Below are positions 14,571 to 22,299 of a stretch of 64,000 nt of DNA, piece after piece. The position numbers and the translations under genes were made by a program. The DNA lies in contig SVLP01000011.1 in NCBI GenBank assembly GCA_015067895.1, positions 1-64,000 of the forward strand. Direction: 5' to 3'. Below the pieces are notes generated by a model. The model made no database searches, was not told where the DNA came from, and saw only the letters and a list, made by a program, of their open reading frames with translations. Origin of the DNA: Oscillospiraceae bacterium. Lineage in GTDB: Bacteria; Bacillota_A; Clostridia; Oscillospirales; Oscillospiraceae. Each line of letters opens with the position of its first letter. Position 1 is the stretch's first letter.

Positions 14571-16076
14571 TTAGTCCAGATCCTCGCCCATATGGCAGTA
14601 GGCGGACTCGGTGGGGCAGGCGAAGTTGGCTTCCTTGCTGTACTTCTCCACGAATTTGGCCGCCTTGTCCACGGGCAGGTTGGTGCCGGGGCCGGCGACG
14701 CAGCCACCGGGGCAGGCCATGCCCTCGAGCAGGTAGCCCTTGTATTTGCCGGCCTTGGCCAGGGTCATGAGCTTGCGGCAGTCCCGCAGGCCCTCGGCCC
14801 GGGCGGTCTGGATCTTCAGACCGGGGTTCTCCTTCTCGGCCAGGTCGGTGACGGCCTTGGCAACACCGCCCGCCACGGCGAAGTAGCGGCCAGCGCCGGA
14901 GCCCTCGTTCAAGACGGGGGCCTCCTCGATGGTGGCCCAGTCGATCTGTTTGGCCTCGAACATGCCCATCAGCTCCTCGAAGGTCAGGACGAAGTCCACA
15001 TCGGAGCGGATGGTCTCCCGGATGGCCTCCAGCTTCTTGGCGGCGCAGGGGCCCACGAAGACCACCTTGCAGCCGGGATACTTCTTCTTCATCAGCCGGG
15101 CGGTGAAGACCATGGGGGTCAGGGTCATGGAGATCTTGCCGAACTCGCTGGGGAAGAGCTTCTCGATCATGGAGTGCCAGGCGGGGCAGCAGGAGGTTGC
15201 CATGTAATCCTGCTTGGCGGGAACGTGCTCCAGGAAGTCCCTGGCCTCCTCGATGGTGCACATATCCGCGCCGATGGCGACCTCAACGGTCTGTGCAAAG
15301 CCCAGACGCTCCATGGCGGTGACCAGCTTGCCGGGGGAGACCTGGCCGCTGAACTGACCGATGAAGGCGGGAGCCACAATGGCGATGACCTTGTCGCCCT
15401 GGAGGATGGAGCGGATGACCTGGTAGATCTGACCCTTGTCGGCAATGGCGCCGAAGGGGCAGGAAACCAGACACTGGCCGCAGGCCACGCACTTGTCCTG
15501 ATTGATGACGGCGCGGCCATACTGATCGGAGCCGATGGCGTCCATGCCGCAGCTCTTGGCGCAGGGACGCTCCAGATGGATGATGGCGTTGTAGGAGCAG
15601 GCACCCGCGCACTTGCCGCACTTGATGCACTTGGTCTGGTCGATGTGGGAGCGGCCGTTCTCGAAGTGGATGGCGCCCTTGGGGCAGACCTTCTCGCAGG
15701 AGCGGGCCAGGCAGTTCTGGCAGTACTTGGTGACCTTGTACTGGTTGGTGGGACAGGCGTGGCAGGCATAGGGGATGATGTTGACCAGAGGGGGCTCGTA
15801 GTACTGCTCCGCCACGGCGGCGGCGTCCATGCCCTCGGTGACGAGATGCCGTCCGTCGCTGGGCCGCAGGCTCAGGCCCATGGCCAGACGCACCCGCTCA
15901 CCGGCGATGGCGCGCTCCAGGAAAACAGACTCCCGGTGCAGGGGACGGTCGCCGGGGACGATCTTGTAGGGCAGCTCGTTGGCGGCCTCGTAGCCGTTTC
16001 CGGCATAGGCCATCCGGGCGACCTCGACGAAGACTTTCTTTCGGATATCGGTGATCAAAGAGGGAATTCCGCGCAT
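14571..16076 (-). CDS. [FeFe] hydrogenase, group B type
   Basis: A 501-residue cytoplasmic iron-sulphur enzyme for H2 production or uptake. The middle part holds ferredoxin-type clusters (CQNCLARSCEKVCPKG, CIKCGKCAGACSYNAI, CVACGQCLVSCPFGAI). The C-terminal catalytic domain has the three H-cluster motifs in their group B forms: TSCCPAW, GPCAAKKLE and EGMACPGGCVAGPG. The N-terminus carries an extra cysteine region (YACHACPTNQYKVTKYC). ATG at 16076 follows AAAGGAG by 10 bases. The maturation genes hydEFG and redox partner subunits are not in the window. It appears to be monocistronic; reduced ferredoxin is the likely electron donor. Confidence 0.9.
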   Translation of the reverse strand: MRGIPSLITDIRKKVFVEVARMAYAGNGYEAANELPYKIVPGDRPLHRESVFLERAIAGERVRLAMGLSLRPSDGRHLVTEGMDAAAVAEQYYEPPLVNIIPYACHACPTNQYKVTKYCQNCLARSCEKVCPKGAIHFENGRSHIDQTKCIKCGKCAGACSYNAIIHLERPCAKSCGMDAIGSDQYGRAVINQDKCVACGQCLVSCPFGAIADKGQIYQVIRSILQGDKVIAIVAPAFIGQFSGQVSPGKLVTAMERLGFAQTVEVAIGADMCTIEEARDFLEHVPAKQDYMATSCCPAWHSMIEKLFPSEFGKISMTLTPMVFTARLMKKKYPGCKVVFVGPCAAKKLEAIRETIRSDVDFVLTFEELMGMFEAKQIDWATIEEAPVLNEGSGAGRYFAVAGGVAKAVTDLAEKENPGLKIQTARAEGLRDCRKLMTLAKAGKYKGYLLEGMACPGGCVAGPGTNLPVDKAAKFVEKYSKEANFACPTESAYCHMGEDLD

Positions 16077-16213
16077 GGTATGCTTCTCCTTTGTTTTGAT
16101 TGTCAGATTTTGGGGCGCAAGCGGTTGCATCCGCCCGCCCCGGATATCAGTATACCATATATTGGGATGGAAACCAACAGGAAAATGGAGCTTTTTTCGG
16201 CAAAGGATTCCGG

Positions 16214-16681
16214 TCACAGGTAGGGATTCTCCTCCTCCAGCACCCAGGGCTGGTAAAAGCTGAGCTCCAGCTGGAGGACGGGCCGGGGGAAGTCCGGATC
16301 CACCAAAGCGCATTTGGCCCCAAACCACACGCTGCCCTCCCCCACGGGGAGCAGATAGTTTTGATCCAGCCGGAAATTTTTCGGCCCGGTCTGGACGAAG
16401 GGCTCTGTGCCCTCCAGGAGTTCGCCGCAGAGATGGTAAAAGCCGTCGCAGAAGATCCGCCCCGGATCCGGGGCATGGACAGCGCTCATCTCGGCGGGCT
16501 TGGCAGGGTCGATGCCGAACTGCTCCAGAAAGTCCCGAAGCTCCTCCGGCATCCGGGAAACAGACGCCCGGAAATTCCGGCATCCGGCACAGTCGCAGAG
16601 GGTATCAGTGGCCCGGGCATAGAAATCCTTGGTTCGCTCCGGGTCGTGTTCGATCACATAAACACCTTGTTCAAAAAGCAT
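16214..16681 (-). CDS. Conserved hypothetical protein with CxCxxC motif
   Basis: A 155-residue soluble protein with no signal peptide. Near residue 29 is LCDCAGCRNF, a CxCxxC motif that could bind a metal, followed by a helical region (MPEELRDFLEQFGIDPAKPAEM) and a strand-rich second half (WFGAKCALVDPDFPRPVLQLELSFYQPWVL). Similar proteins with the CDCxxCRNF motif occur in Clostridia without an assigned role. Several starts overlap; ATG at 16681 is preferred because GAGG lies 8 bases upstream, whereas ATG at 16687 and GTG at 16690 are too close. It lies upstream of the hydrogenase in the same orientation, 137 bp away. Confidence 0.7.
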   Translation of the reverse strand: MLFEQGVYVIEHDPERTKDFYARATDTLCDCAGCRNFRASVSRMPEELRDFLEQFGIDPAKPAEMSAVHAPDPGRIFCDGFYHLCGELLEGTEPFVQTGPKNFRLDQNYLLPVGEGSVWFGAKCALVDPDFPRPVLQLELSFYQPWVLEEENPYL

Positions 16682-16734
16682 GGTCATCACCTCGTAAATA
16701 TGGTATCATATTCATGCTAGAGCCGCAAGGCCAT

Positions 16735-16815
16735 GTGATGTGGTACGGATTCGCCGGAACGTGTCCGGTGATCGTGACCTTGTACTGCGGAACGGTCATG
16801 ACCGTTCCCTACGTT
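16735..16815. repeat. CCGTTCCC-family element
   Basis: ACTGCGGAACGGT and ACCGTTCCCTACG form the inverted arms at about 16783-16813. Upstream CGCCGGAACGTGTCCGG matches the GTCCGGCGAATTCG region of the copies at 1254 and 51444. The downstream stretch to about 16880 (ACCCCACGTAC...ACGACCACC...ACAGTTTG) also matches sequence after the 51444 copy, so the repeated unit is longer than its palindrome. It explains most of the gap 16682-16925. Confidence 0.75.
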
Positions 16816-16925
16816 GGTGACGTACCATAGAAAGACCCCACGTACAGCAAAACGACCACCGCCGCGCCACGAACAGTTTGCCCGCAGGGGCTCCCTGCAA
16901 GTCCCATATCCCGGACTCCCCTTTC

Positions 16926-16954
16926 TTGACTTTTACGAACGTTTGTTCTATAAT
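16926..16954 (+). promoter_or_regulatory. Promoter with LexA/SOS-box-like operator
   Basis: TTGACT at 16926-16931, 17-base spacer, TATAAT at 16949-16954. Inside the spacer is CGAACGTTTGTTCT at 16936-16949, matching the Gram-positive SOS box (CGAACRNRYGTTYC) at all but two positions and keeping the essential GAAC-N4-GTTC dyad. A repressor bound there would block the promoter. Confidence 0.7.
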
Positions 16955-16980
16955 AAACCCAACGAAAGGGGGATGATGAA

Positions 16981-17856
16981 ATGCACTACATCCAAGCCAA
17001 GTCTATCCTGTCCCCGCGCAACGGCATGAACCTCTACCGGGGCTGCCAGCACGGGTGCATCTACTGCGACTCCCGGAGCCGCTGCTATCACATGGATCAC
17101 CGCTTCGAGGACGTGGCGGTGAAGGAGAACGCCATCGAGCTGCTCACGCTGGCCCTGAAACGAAAACGGCAGCCCTGCATGATCGGCACCGGGGCCATGA
17201 CCGACCCCTACACCCCCGTGGAGCGGGAGCTGCAAATGACCCGGCGGGCCCTGGAGGTCATCGCCGCCCACGGCTGCGGCATCGCCATCCAGACCAAGTC
17301 CGACCTGATCCTGCGGGACTTGGACATCCTGCGCCGGATCAACCGCCGGAGCAAGGCCGTGGTGCAGCTGACCCTGACCACCATGGACGACCGACTGTGC
17401 CAGCTCATCGAGCCCGGCGTCTGCCCCACCTCCCGGCGCATCGAGGTGCTGAAGGAGTTCCAGAAGGCGGGCATCCCCACGGTGGTGTGGCTCTGCCCCA
17501 TCCTGCCCTGGCTCAACGACACCGAGGAGAACATCCGCGGCATCGTGGAGGCCTGCGCCGACGCGGGGGTCAAGGGCATCATCTGCTTCGGCATGGGGCT
17601 GACCCTCCGCGACGGCAGCCGGGAATACTACTACACCCAGCTGGATCGAAAATTCCCCGGCCTGAAGGAGCGCACCATCCGCACCTACGGCAGCGCCTAC
17701 GAGCTGCGCAGCGTCCACCATCGGGAGCTCACCGCGCTTTTCCACAGACTCTGCGCCAAATACGGCATCTGGCACGACAACGACCAGATCTTCCAGTGGA
17801 TGCAGCGGCTGGAGGAGCCCGACCAACTCTGTTTCTTTCACCAGGAGGCCATATGA
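16981..17856 (+). CDS. SPL family radical SAM protein
   Basis: A 291-residue radical SAM enzyme. The cluster motif is CQHGCIYCD (CxxxCxxC) at residues 22-30, followed by GTGAMTDPYTPVERELQMTRRALEVIAAHGCGIAIQTKSDLILRD, the pattern shared with spore photoproduct lyase (SplB)-like proteins. True SplB is longer (about 340 residues) and has an extra conserved Cys; I cannot confirm photoproduct activity here. ATG at 16981 follows AAAGGGGG by about 7 bases. The stop overlaps the next ATG (ATGA), so it is coupled to an MBL-fold gene. A promoter with an SOS-like box lies 27 bp upstream, suggesting induction by DNA damage; that is inference. Confidence 0.85.
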   Translation: MHYIQAKSILSPRNGMNLYRGCQHGCIYCDSRSRCYHMDHRFEDVAVKENAIELLTLALKRKRQPCMIGTGAMTDPYTPVERELQMTRRALEVIAAHGCGIAIQTKSDLILRDLDILRRINRRSKAVVQLTLTTMDDRLCQLIEPGVCPTSRRIEVLKEFQKAGIPTVVWLCPILPWLNDTEENIRGIVEACADAGVKGIICFGMGLTLRDGSREYYYTQLDRKFPGLKERTIRTYGSAYELRSVHHRELTALFHRLCAKYGIWHDNDQIFQWMQRLEEPDQLCFFHQEAI

Positions 17857-18635
17857 AGATCACAACACTCATCGAAAATACCACACGTTCCCCCGAGCTC
17901 ACCGCCGAGCATGGCCTGAGCCTGTTCGTGGAGACGGAAGACCACACCTTCCTCTTTGACGCAGGGCAGACCGGTGCCTTTGCGGAAAATGCGGCGAAGC
18001 TGGGCATCGATCTGCGGGCGGCGGAATTTGCCGTCCTCTCCCACGGACACTATGACCACGGCGGCGGGATGCTGCGGTTTCTGGAGCTGAACCGCAAGGC
18101 CAAAATTTATGTCAACCAAAACGCCTTCGGCATCCACTGCAACGGCACCCGGCGCTACATCGGTCTGGACGACCGGCTCCGCTCCTCCAGCCGCCTGATC
18201 CTGACCGGCGACGAATGCACCATCGCCCCCGGCCTGACCCTCTCCACCTGCAACGACCTGCAGCGAAGCATCCCCACCGATCCCTTCGGCCTGACGGAGC
18301 AGGTGGGAGCCTTCTTCCTGCCCGACGAATTCCGCCATGAGCAGTATCTGCTGATCGAGGAGAACGGCAGACGCATCCTCCTCAGCGGCTGCTCCCACAA
18401 GGGCATCCTGAACATCCTGGAGTGGTTTAAGCCCGATGTGTTGGTGGGCGGCTTCCACTTCAAGCAGCTCGACCCCAACAGCGACCGGCTCCGGGCCTGG
18501 GGCCAGGCCCTGGCGAAGTACGACACGGTTTTCTACACCGGCCACTGCACCGGACAGGAGCAGTTCGACGTCCTGAAAACCATCCTGGGCGACCGGCTCC
18601 AGGCTCTTTCCACAGGCGCGTCGTTCGTTCTGTAA
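17853..18635 (+). CDS. MBL-fold metallohydrolase
   Basis: A 260-residue metallo-beta-lactamase-fold hydrolase. Motifs: LFDAGQTGAFAENA (strand and the first conserved Asp), SHGHYDHGGG (HxHxDH metal ligands), LLSGCSHKGILNILEWF (third-metal His region) and TGHCTGQEQF (final His). This arrangement is typical of the group annotated as 7,8-dihydropterin-6-yl-methyl-beta-ribofuranosylaminobenzene 5'-phosphate synthase-like proteins, many of unknown role. ATG at 17853 follows AGGAGG and overlaps the radical SAM stop codon by 4 bases, indicating an operon. Cytoplasmic; substrate unknown. Confidence 0.9.
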   Translation: MKITTLIENTTRSPELTAEHGLSLFVETEDHTFLFDAGQTGAFAENAAKLGIDLRAAEFAVLSHGHYDHGGGMLRFLELNRKAKIYVNQNAFGIHCNGTRRYIGLDDRLRSSSRLILTGDECTIAPGLTLSTCNDLQRSIPTDPFGLTEQVGAFFLPDEFRHEQYLLIEENGRRILLSGCSHKGILNILEWFKPDVLVGGFHFKQLDPNSDRLRAWGQALAKYDTVFYTGHCTGQEQFDVLKTILGDRLQALSTGASFVL

Positions 18636-18674
18636 CAACTGGAAACCCCTTCCATGATTTTTTCCACAAAAACG

Positions 18675-18712
18675 GCCCCCGGTTTTTGGTTTTACAAGTC
18701 ACCGCCGGGGGC
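18675..18712 (+). terminator. GC-rich hairpin after the radical SAM-MBL operon
   Basis: GCCCCCGG (18675-18682) and CCGGGGGC (18705-18712) can pair around a 22-base loop, 40 bp after the MBL stop codon, followed by TTATAATATT. A plausible but long-looped terminator. Confidence 0.4.
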
Positions 18713-18803
18713 TTATAATATTCAGGTAAGTGCTGATCGTCTTATATCAGCAACCGTAGAGCGGGGAACTTGCCCCAATCTCGCAAACTTAGGGAATATG
18801 CCC

Positions 18804-18938
18804 GTAGGGAACGGCCTCCGTGCCGTTCCGCAGTACCGTGTATCAGGTTTCCTGACACGTTCGGCGAATACGGAAATTGTGGATTTTGGCCCTTACGGGC
18901 CAAAATCCACGGGAACGGCACGGAGGCCGTTCCCTACA
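18804..18938. repeat. CCGTTCCC-family element with nested palindromes
   Basis: The outer arms GTAGGGAACGGCCTCCGTGCC and GGCACGGAGGCCGTTCCCTAC are perfect inverses. The centre holds another palindrome, TGGATTTTGGCCC / GGGCCAAAATCCA. The whole 135 bp could fold as one cruciform. It lies between the MBL gene and the TIM-barrel gene; the rest of the 426-bp gap (18636-18803 and 18939-19061) shows only the hairpin noted at 18675 and the ribosome site of the next gene. Confidence 0.85.
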
Positions 18939-19061
18939 ATCATCCTTAAGTTTTTGACATCGGGCTTGCCCCTCGCCCTGCATTGCCATGCGGAAAACGA
19001 AATAATGAGCAAAGCCGATAAGCATGATATCGTAAATCAAACACAAAGGAGAAGTGTAATC

Positions 19062-19958
19062 ATGAAGCTTGCCGTCTATACCTGTTCCCTGCCCGAGTAC
19101 ACCATCGAGGAAGCCGCCCGTCTCATCAAGGAGATGGGCTACGACGCCGTCGAGTGGCGCGTGGATGTCACCGAGGGTGAGTCCCCCCTGAAGGCCATGT
19201 TCGCCAAGATGCCCGAGGAGCAGAAGTACGCCTTCCGCTACTGGACTGACAACAAGGCCACCCTGAATGTGGACGACATCATGAACGAGTGCCTGCGGGC
19301 CAAGGCCATCTGCGACGAGGTGGGCATCGAGATCGTCAACCTGGCCACCACCCTGAAGGGCAAGCCCGAGGAGATGGAGAACACCATCGCCGCCGCTGCC
19401 GCCATCGGCTGCAAGACCGTCCGGGGCCCCATGGCCACCTACGATCCCAGCCGCCCCTACTGGGAGCAGTTCAACGAGTACCGGGATTACCTGCGCTCCT
19501 GCGAGCCGATGCTCCGCAAGTACGGCGTCAAGTTCCTGATTGAGACCCACCACGGCATGATGATCTCCTCCGCCAGCTCTGCCCTGCGGGTGCTGGACGG
19601 CTTCGATCCGGAGTACTTCGGCCTGATCTACGATCCCGGCAACATGGTCTACGAGGGCTATGAGAACTACCAGCTGGGCTTCGAGATGCTGGGCGATTAC
19701 CTGGCTCATGTCCATGTGAAGAACGCCGCTCTGGTTCCCGGTGGTGAGAACGAGTTCGGCGCCACCAAGTACAACCAGGCCTGGGTGCCCATGAAGAAGG
19801 GCTCCGCCGACCTGGCCGCCATGATTAAGGCCCTGGTGAAGGTGGGCTACGACGGCGTCCTGTCCGTGGAGGACTTCTCCAACGAGCTGCCCACCCGGGA
19901 AAAGCTGGAGGACAACATCGCCTACCTGAAGCAGCTGATCGCCGCCGCCAAGGCATAA
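19062..19958 (+). CDS. Sugar phosphate isomerase/epimerase family TIM-barrel protein
   Basis: A 298-residue protein of the AP-endonuclease-2 (xylose isomerase-like) TIM-barrel group. The pattern EMGYDAVEWRVDV, the metal-site segments FLIETHHGMM (Glu and His), GLIYDPGNMV (Asp and Asn) and AHVHVKNA (HVK), and the closing GYDGVLSVEDFSN (Glu) follow the family. Such enzymes isomerise or epimerise sugars or inositols and use a divalent metal. ATG at 19062 follows AAAGGAGAAG. It converges on a Gfo/Idh/MocA oxidoreductase 167 bp away; the two families often work together in sugar or inositol catabolism, but here they are on opposite strands. Confidence 0.87.
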   Translation: MKLAVYTCSLPEYTIEEAARLIKEMGYDAVEWRVDVTEGESPLKAMFAKMPEEQKYAFRYWTDNKATLNVDDIMNECLRAKAICDEVGIEIVNLATTLKGKPEEMENTIAAAAAIGCKTVRGPMATYDPSRPYWEQFNEYRDYLRSCEPMLRKYGVKFLIETHHGMMISSASSALRVLDGFDPEYFGLIYDPGNMVYEGYENYQLGFEMLGDYLAHVHVKNAALVPGGENEFGATKYNQAWVPMKKGSADLAAMIKALVKVGYDGVLSVEDFSNELPTREKLEDNIAYLKQLIAAAKA

Positions 19959-19976
19959 GATCCCCCATACATCACG

Positions 19977-20002
19977 AACGGAGCAGCACTTGCTGCTCCG
20001 TT
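19977..20002. terminator. Terminator hairpin left of the short CTTGCC element
   Basis: AACGGAGCAGCA and TGCTGCTCCGTT pair as a 12-bp stem 18 bp after the TIM-barrel gene. A near-identical hairpin is at 20097-20122, and the two enclose the element at 20008-20090. Confidence 0.7.
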
Positions 20003-20007
20003 CAGAC

Positions 20008-20090
20008 TGTCGAGAAAGGTATTATTCTTGCCCCCCGCGTTTATGAGGGGGGTGCCCGAAGGGCGGGGGGAGGCAAGGTTTTTTTCGACA
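20008..20090. repeat. CTTGCC-family element, short form
   Basis: Bounded by TGTCGAGAAA (20008-20017) and TTTTTCGACA (20081-20090), which are inverse ends. The core 20027-20077 keeps CTTGCCCCCCGCGTTTATGA and GGGAGGCAAG but lacks the two inner hairpins of the longer copies. The same outer ends occur around the copy at 31742. Confidence 0.8.
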
Positions 20091-20096
20091 CGCTGA

Positions 20097-20122
20097 ATGG
20101 AGCAGCACTCGCTGCTCCGTTT
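20097..20122. terminator. Terminator hairpin right of the short CTTGCC element
   Basis: GGAGCAGCACTCGCTGCTCC forms a strong stem, followed by GTTTTTA on the plus strand; on the minus strand it lies 4 bp beyond the stop of the oxidoreductase gene. It is almost the same sequence as 19977-20002. Confidence 0.75.
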
Positions 20123-20125
20123 TTA

Positions 20126-21274
20126 TCATTCCTCGTCCATCCGCTTTTGTAGCTCCGCGTCGTAGAGCTCCGGGTCGCAGGGGTTGGGCACCATCTGCCG
20201 GAGCCAGCCGGAGAGCTGGATGGCGTTGGCCAGCTCCACCTGGCGCAGGCCGTCCAGGCCCGTTGCGATCAGGGGCTCGCCCAGGCGGATGTGCCGGGCG
20301 AAATTCTCCATCAGCTCCCCGTGGCGGACGCCGTAGGGCAGGCCCTCGGCGATGTCCTCGGTGTCGTGGTGCTCGCCGCCCCGCTTCAGCAGGTCGTGCA
20401 TGGCGTCGGCGGACAATGTCTCGTTCCACTGGCCGTCGGAACGGTGGAACCGGTGGATCTTGGCCCGGCAGCTGTCCTCCACCACGATCTTGCCCCGCTC
20501 GAAGTCCATCTCCAGCCGGTCGGTGCCCATGGGGTCATGGGTGCAGGCCACGAACACGCCGGTGGTGCCGTCGGGATATTCAGCCAGCACCGTCACATCG
20601 TTCTCCACATTGATGTCACGGTAGGCGCCGTGGCGGTTCAGGGCGTAGACCCGCTCCGGCGTACCGCACAGGTACAGCCACAGATCCAGATAGTGGGGCA
20701 GCTGGTTCACCAGCAGGCCGCCGCCCTCCCCCTTCCAGGTGCCCCGCCAGGAGGCGGAGGCATAGTAGCTGTCGGGCCGCCAGTAGGTGTTGATGATCCA
20801 GTTGGAGCGCCGGAGCTGGCCCAGCTCTCCGGAATCCACGATCCGCCGAATGGTGGAAAAGAGGGGGATGGTGCGCTGCTGGAGGAACATGCCCAGCTTC
20901 GCGGTGCTTTTCTTCTCGGCCTCCAGCATCTTCCGGACATCCGAGGCCCGGACGCCGGCGGGCTTCTCGCAGAGCACGTTCACCCCCTGCTCCAGGGCAT
21001 AAATGGCGATCTCATGGTGCTGGAAATGGGGCACCGTCAGGATCACCGCATCCACCAGCCCGGAGCCGATCATGTCCCGCCAGTCCCGGAACCATTTCGC
21101 CCCCAGCGCGGATGCCTCGGCGGTCTTGTCCGAGCGGCTGCAGACCGCAGTCAGGACGCAGCCCTCGGGCCGGGGGATCCTCGCCCGGTCGGGATGCTGC
21201 CGCCCGGTCAGGATGCTGGCGTATAAGCTCCCCTGAACGCCCATGCCCACGATGCCGAATCGTACCTCTTTCAT
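20126..21274 (-). CDS. Gfo/Idh/MocA family oxidoreductase
   Basis: A 382-residue NAD(P)-dependent dehydrogenase. The Rossmann motif GIVGMGVQGSLYA is at residues 7-19, ALEQGVNVLCEKPAGV (EKP motif) near 100, and the substrate-domain signature GGLLVNQLPHYLDLWLYLCG with the conserved His near 190-210. Family members oxidise or reduce sugars, inositol or related polyols. ATG at 21274 follows GGGGAG by 6 bases. Transcription converges with the TIM-barrel epimerase-like gene, which may act on a related sugar. Exact substrate unknown. Confidence 0.92.
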   Translation of the reverse strand: MKEVRFGIVGMGVQGSLYASILTGRQHPDRARIPRPEGCVLTAVCSRSDKTAEASALGAKWFRDWRDMIGSGLVDAVILTVPHFQHHEIAIYALEQGVNVLCEKPAGVRASDVRKMLEAEKKSTAKLGMFLQQRTIPLFSTIRRIVDSGELGQLRRSNWIINTYWRPDSYYASASWRGTWKGEGGGLLVNQLPHYLDLWLYLCGTPERVYALNRHGAYRDINVENDVTVLAEYPDGTTGVFVACTHDPMGTDRLEMDFERGKIVVEDSCRAKIHRFHRSDGQWNETLSADAMHDLLKRGGEHHDTEDIAEGLPYGVRHGELMENFARHIRLGEPLIATGLDGLRQVELANAIQLSGWLRQMVPNPCDPELYDAELQKRMDEE

Positions 21275-21419
21275 GTGTGCTCCCCTCCGTGCCCCGCTCC
21301 TCAGCGGGGGAATGTATAGGCCTATTATATCGCGGAACCCTCCAAAAATCTACGGATCGGCCGTTTTTTCGATGCGGAAAAATTCTTGCAATTATTCCTG
21401 CATTTTATGCAATTAATTG

Positions 21420-21448
21420 TTGCAATCACGCAAATTTTCTGGTATCAT
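21420..21448 (+). promoter_or_regulatory. Predicted promoter of the alpha/beta hydrolase gene
   Basis: TTGCAA at 21420-21425, 17-base spacer, TATCAT at 21443-21448, 38 bp before the start codon, in an AT-rich intergenic stretch. Confidence 0.6.
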
Positions 21449-21485
21449 GTCTTAAAACATTTCCTGAAAGCGAGGGTGAACGAGG

Positions 21486-22259
21486 ATGGAGCAACGTTTT
21501 GTGATCTCGGTCGGCGGAAGGAACACGCCCTGTGTCCTGCGGGTGCCGGAGTACGGCACGCCCCAGCGGATCGTGCTGGGCGTCCACGGCATCGGCGGCA
21601 GCATGCAGGACGCCATTCAGCTGAGCATCGCGGAGGAGATGGAGCTGTTCAGCTCCGTGTCCGTGCGCTTTGATTTCCCGGCCCACGGCGAGAACGAGGA
21701 GGATGTGCTGACCCTCCAGGGCTGCGTGGATACCCTGCTGGATGTGGCCGAGTGGGTCACCGCACGGTATCCGGAGCTTCAGGATCTTTGCATCTTCGCC
21801 ACGGGCTTCGGTGCCTACGTGACACTGACCGCTCTGCAGGATCTCATCGAGATGCCCGTGAACGTGCGGCTGGTGGTACAGACCCCGTCTCTGCACATGG
21901 ATCAGACAATCCTGAACATCACCCATGTGACCCCGGTGACCCTGGAGGCCATGGACATGGTGATCTTCAAGATGCCCCGCAGACCCCTGGGCTTCACCTA
22001 CAGCTTCTACGAGGAGGTGCGGGACAATCCGGCCCTGGCCGCCTATCCCCTTCCCTTCCTGATCCTCCACGGAGAATTCGACGACTATGTCCCCATGGCG
22101 GACATCCAGCAACTGCGCAGTCTCAATGACCGCTCCAAGCTGGTCATCATCCCCGGTGCCAGCCATCGGTTCCTGGAGCCCGGCGCCTGGGACATGGTGC
22201 TGGATCTGACGCGGGACTGGTTCTCCTTCGAACAGGTGCTTCTGGCAGAGGAATCTTGA
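21486..22259 (+). CDS. Alpha/beta hydrolase-fold protein lacking the nucleophile serine
   Basis: A 257-residue alpha/beta hydrolase. The oxyanion-hole segment IVLGVHGIGGSMQDA, the RFDFPAHGENEED loop, the acid LILHGEFDDYVPM and the histidine PGASHRFLEPG are all in place. At the nucleophile elbow, however, the sequence is FATGFGAYVTL, so the usual GxSxG is A-T-G-F-G and the serine is replaced by glycine. It may therefore be non-hydrolytic, or use a different chemistry. ATG at 21486 has GAGG adjacent and a further GAGGG 10 bases upstream, a poor ribosome arrangement. A strong bidirectional terminator follows. Confidence 0.85.
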   Translation: MEQRFVISVGGRNTPCVLRVPEYGTPQRIVLGVHGIGGSMQDAIQLSIAEEMELFSSVSVRFDFPAHGENEEDVLTLQGCVDTLLDVAEWVTARYPELQDLCIFATGFGAYVTLTALQDLIEMPVNVRLVVQTPSLHMDQTILNITHVTPVTLEAMDMVIFKMPRRPLGFTYSFYEEVRDNPALAAYPLPFLILHGEFDDYVPMADIQQLRSLNDRSKLVIIPGASHRFLEPGAWDMVLDLTRDWFSFEQVLLAEES

Positions 22260-22270
22260 CTGAAAACGGC

Positions 22271-22298
22271 AAAAACGGCAGCTTTCGCTGCCGTTTTT
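22271..22298. terminator. Bidirectional terminator
   Basis: AAAAACGGCAGC / GCTGCCGTTTTT with a TTTC loop has T-runs on both strands. It ends the alpha/beta hydrolase gene on the plus strand and ptuB on the minus strand. Confidence 0.92.
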
Positions 22299-22299
22299 C

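Noticed and set aside
14364..16223. 619-codon plus-strand frame opposite the hydrogenase
   Set aside because: Shadow frame; the minus strand has all H-cluster and ferredoxin cysteines.
17055..17852. N-terminal extension of the MBL gene in its frame
   Set aside because: It overlaps the radical SAM gene in another frame; the ATG at 17853 has AGGAGG and the ATGA overlap.
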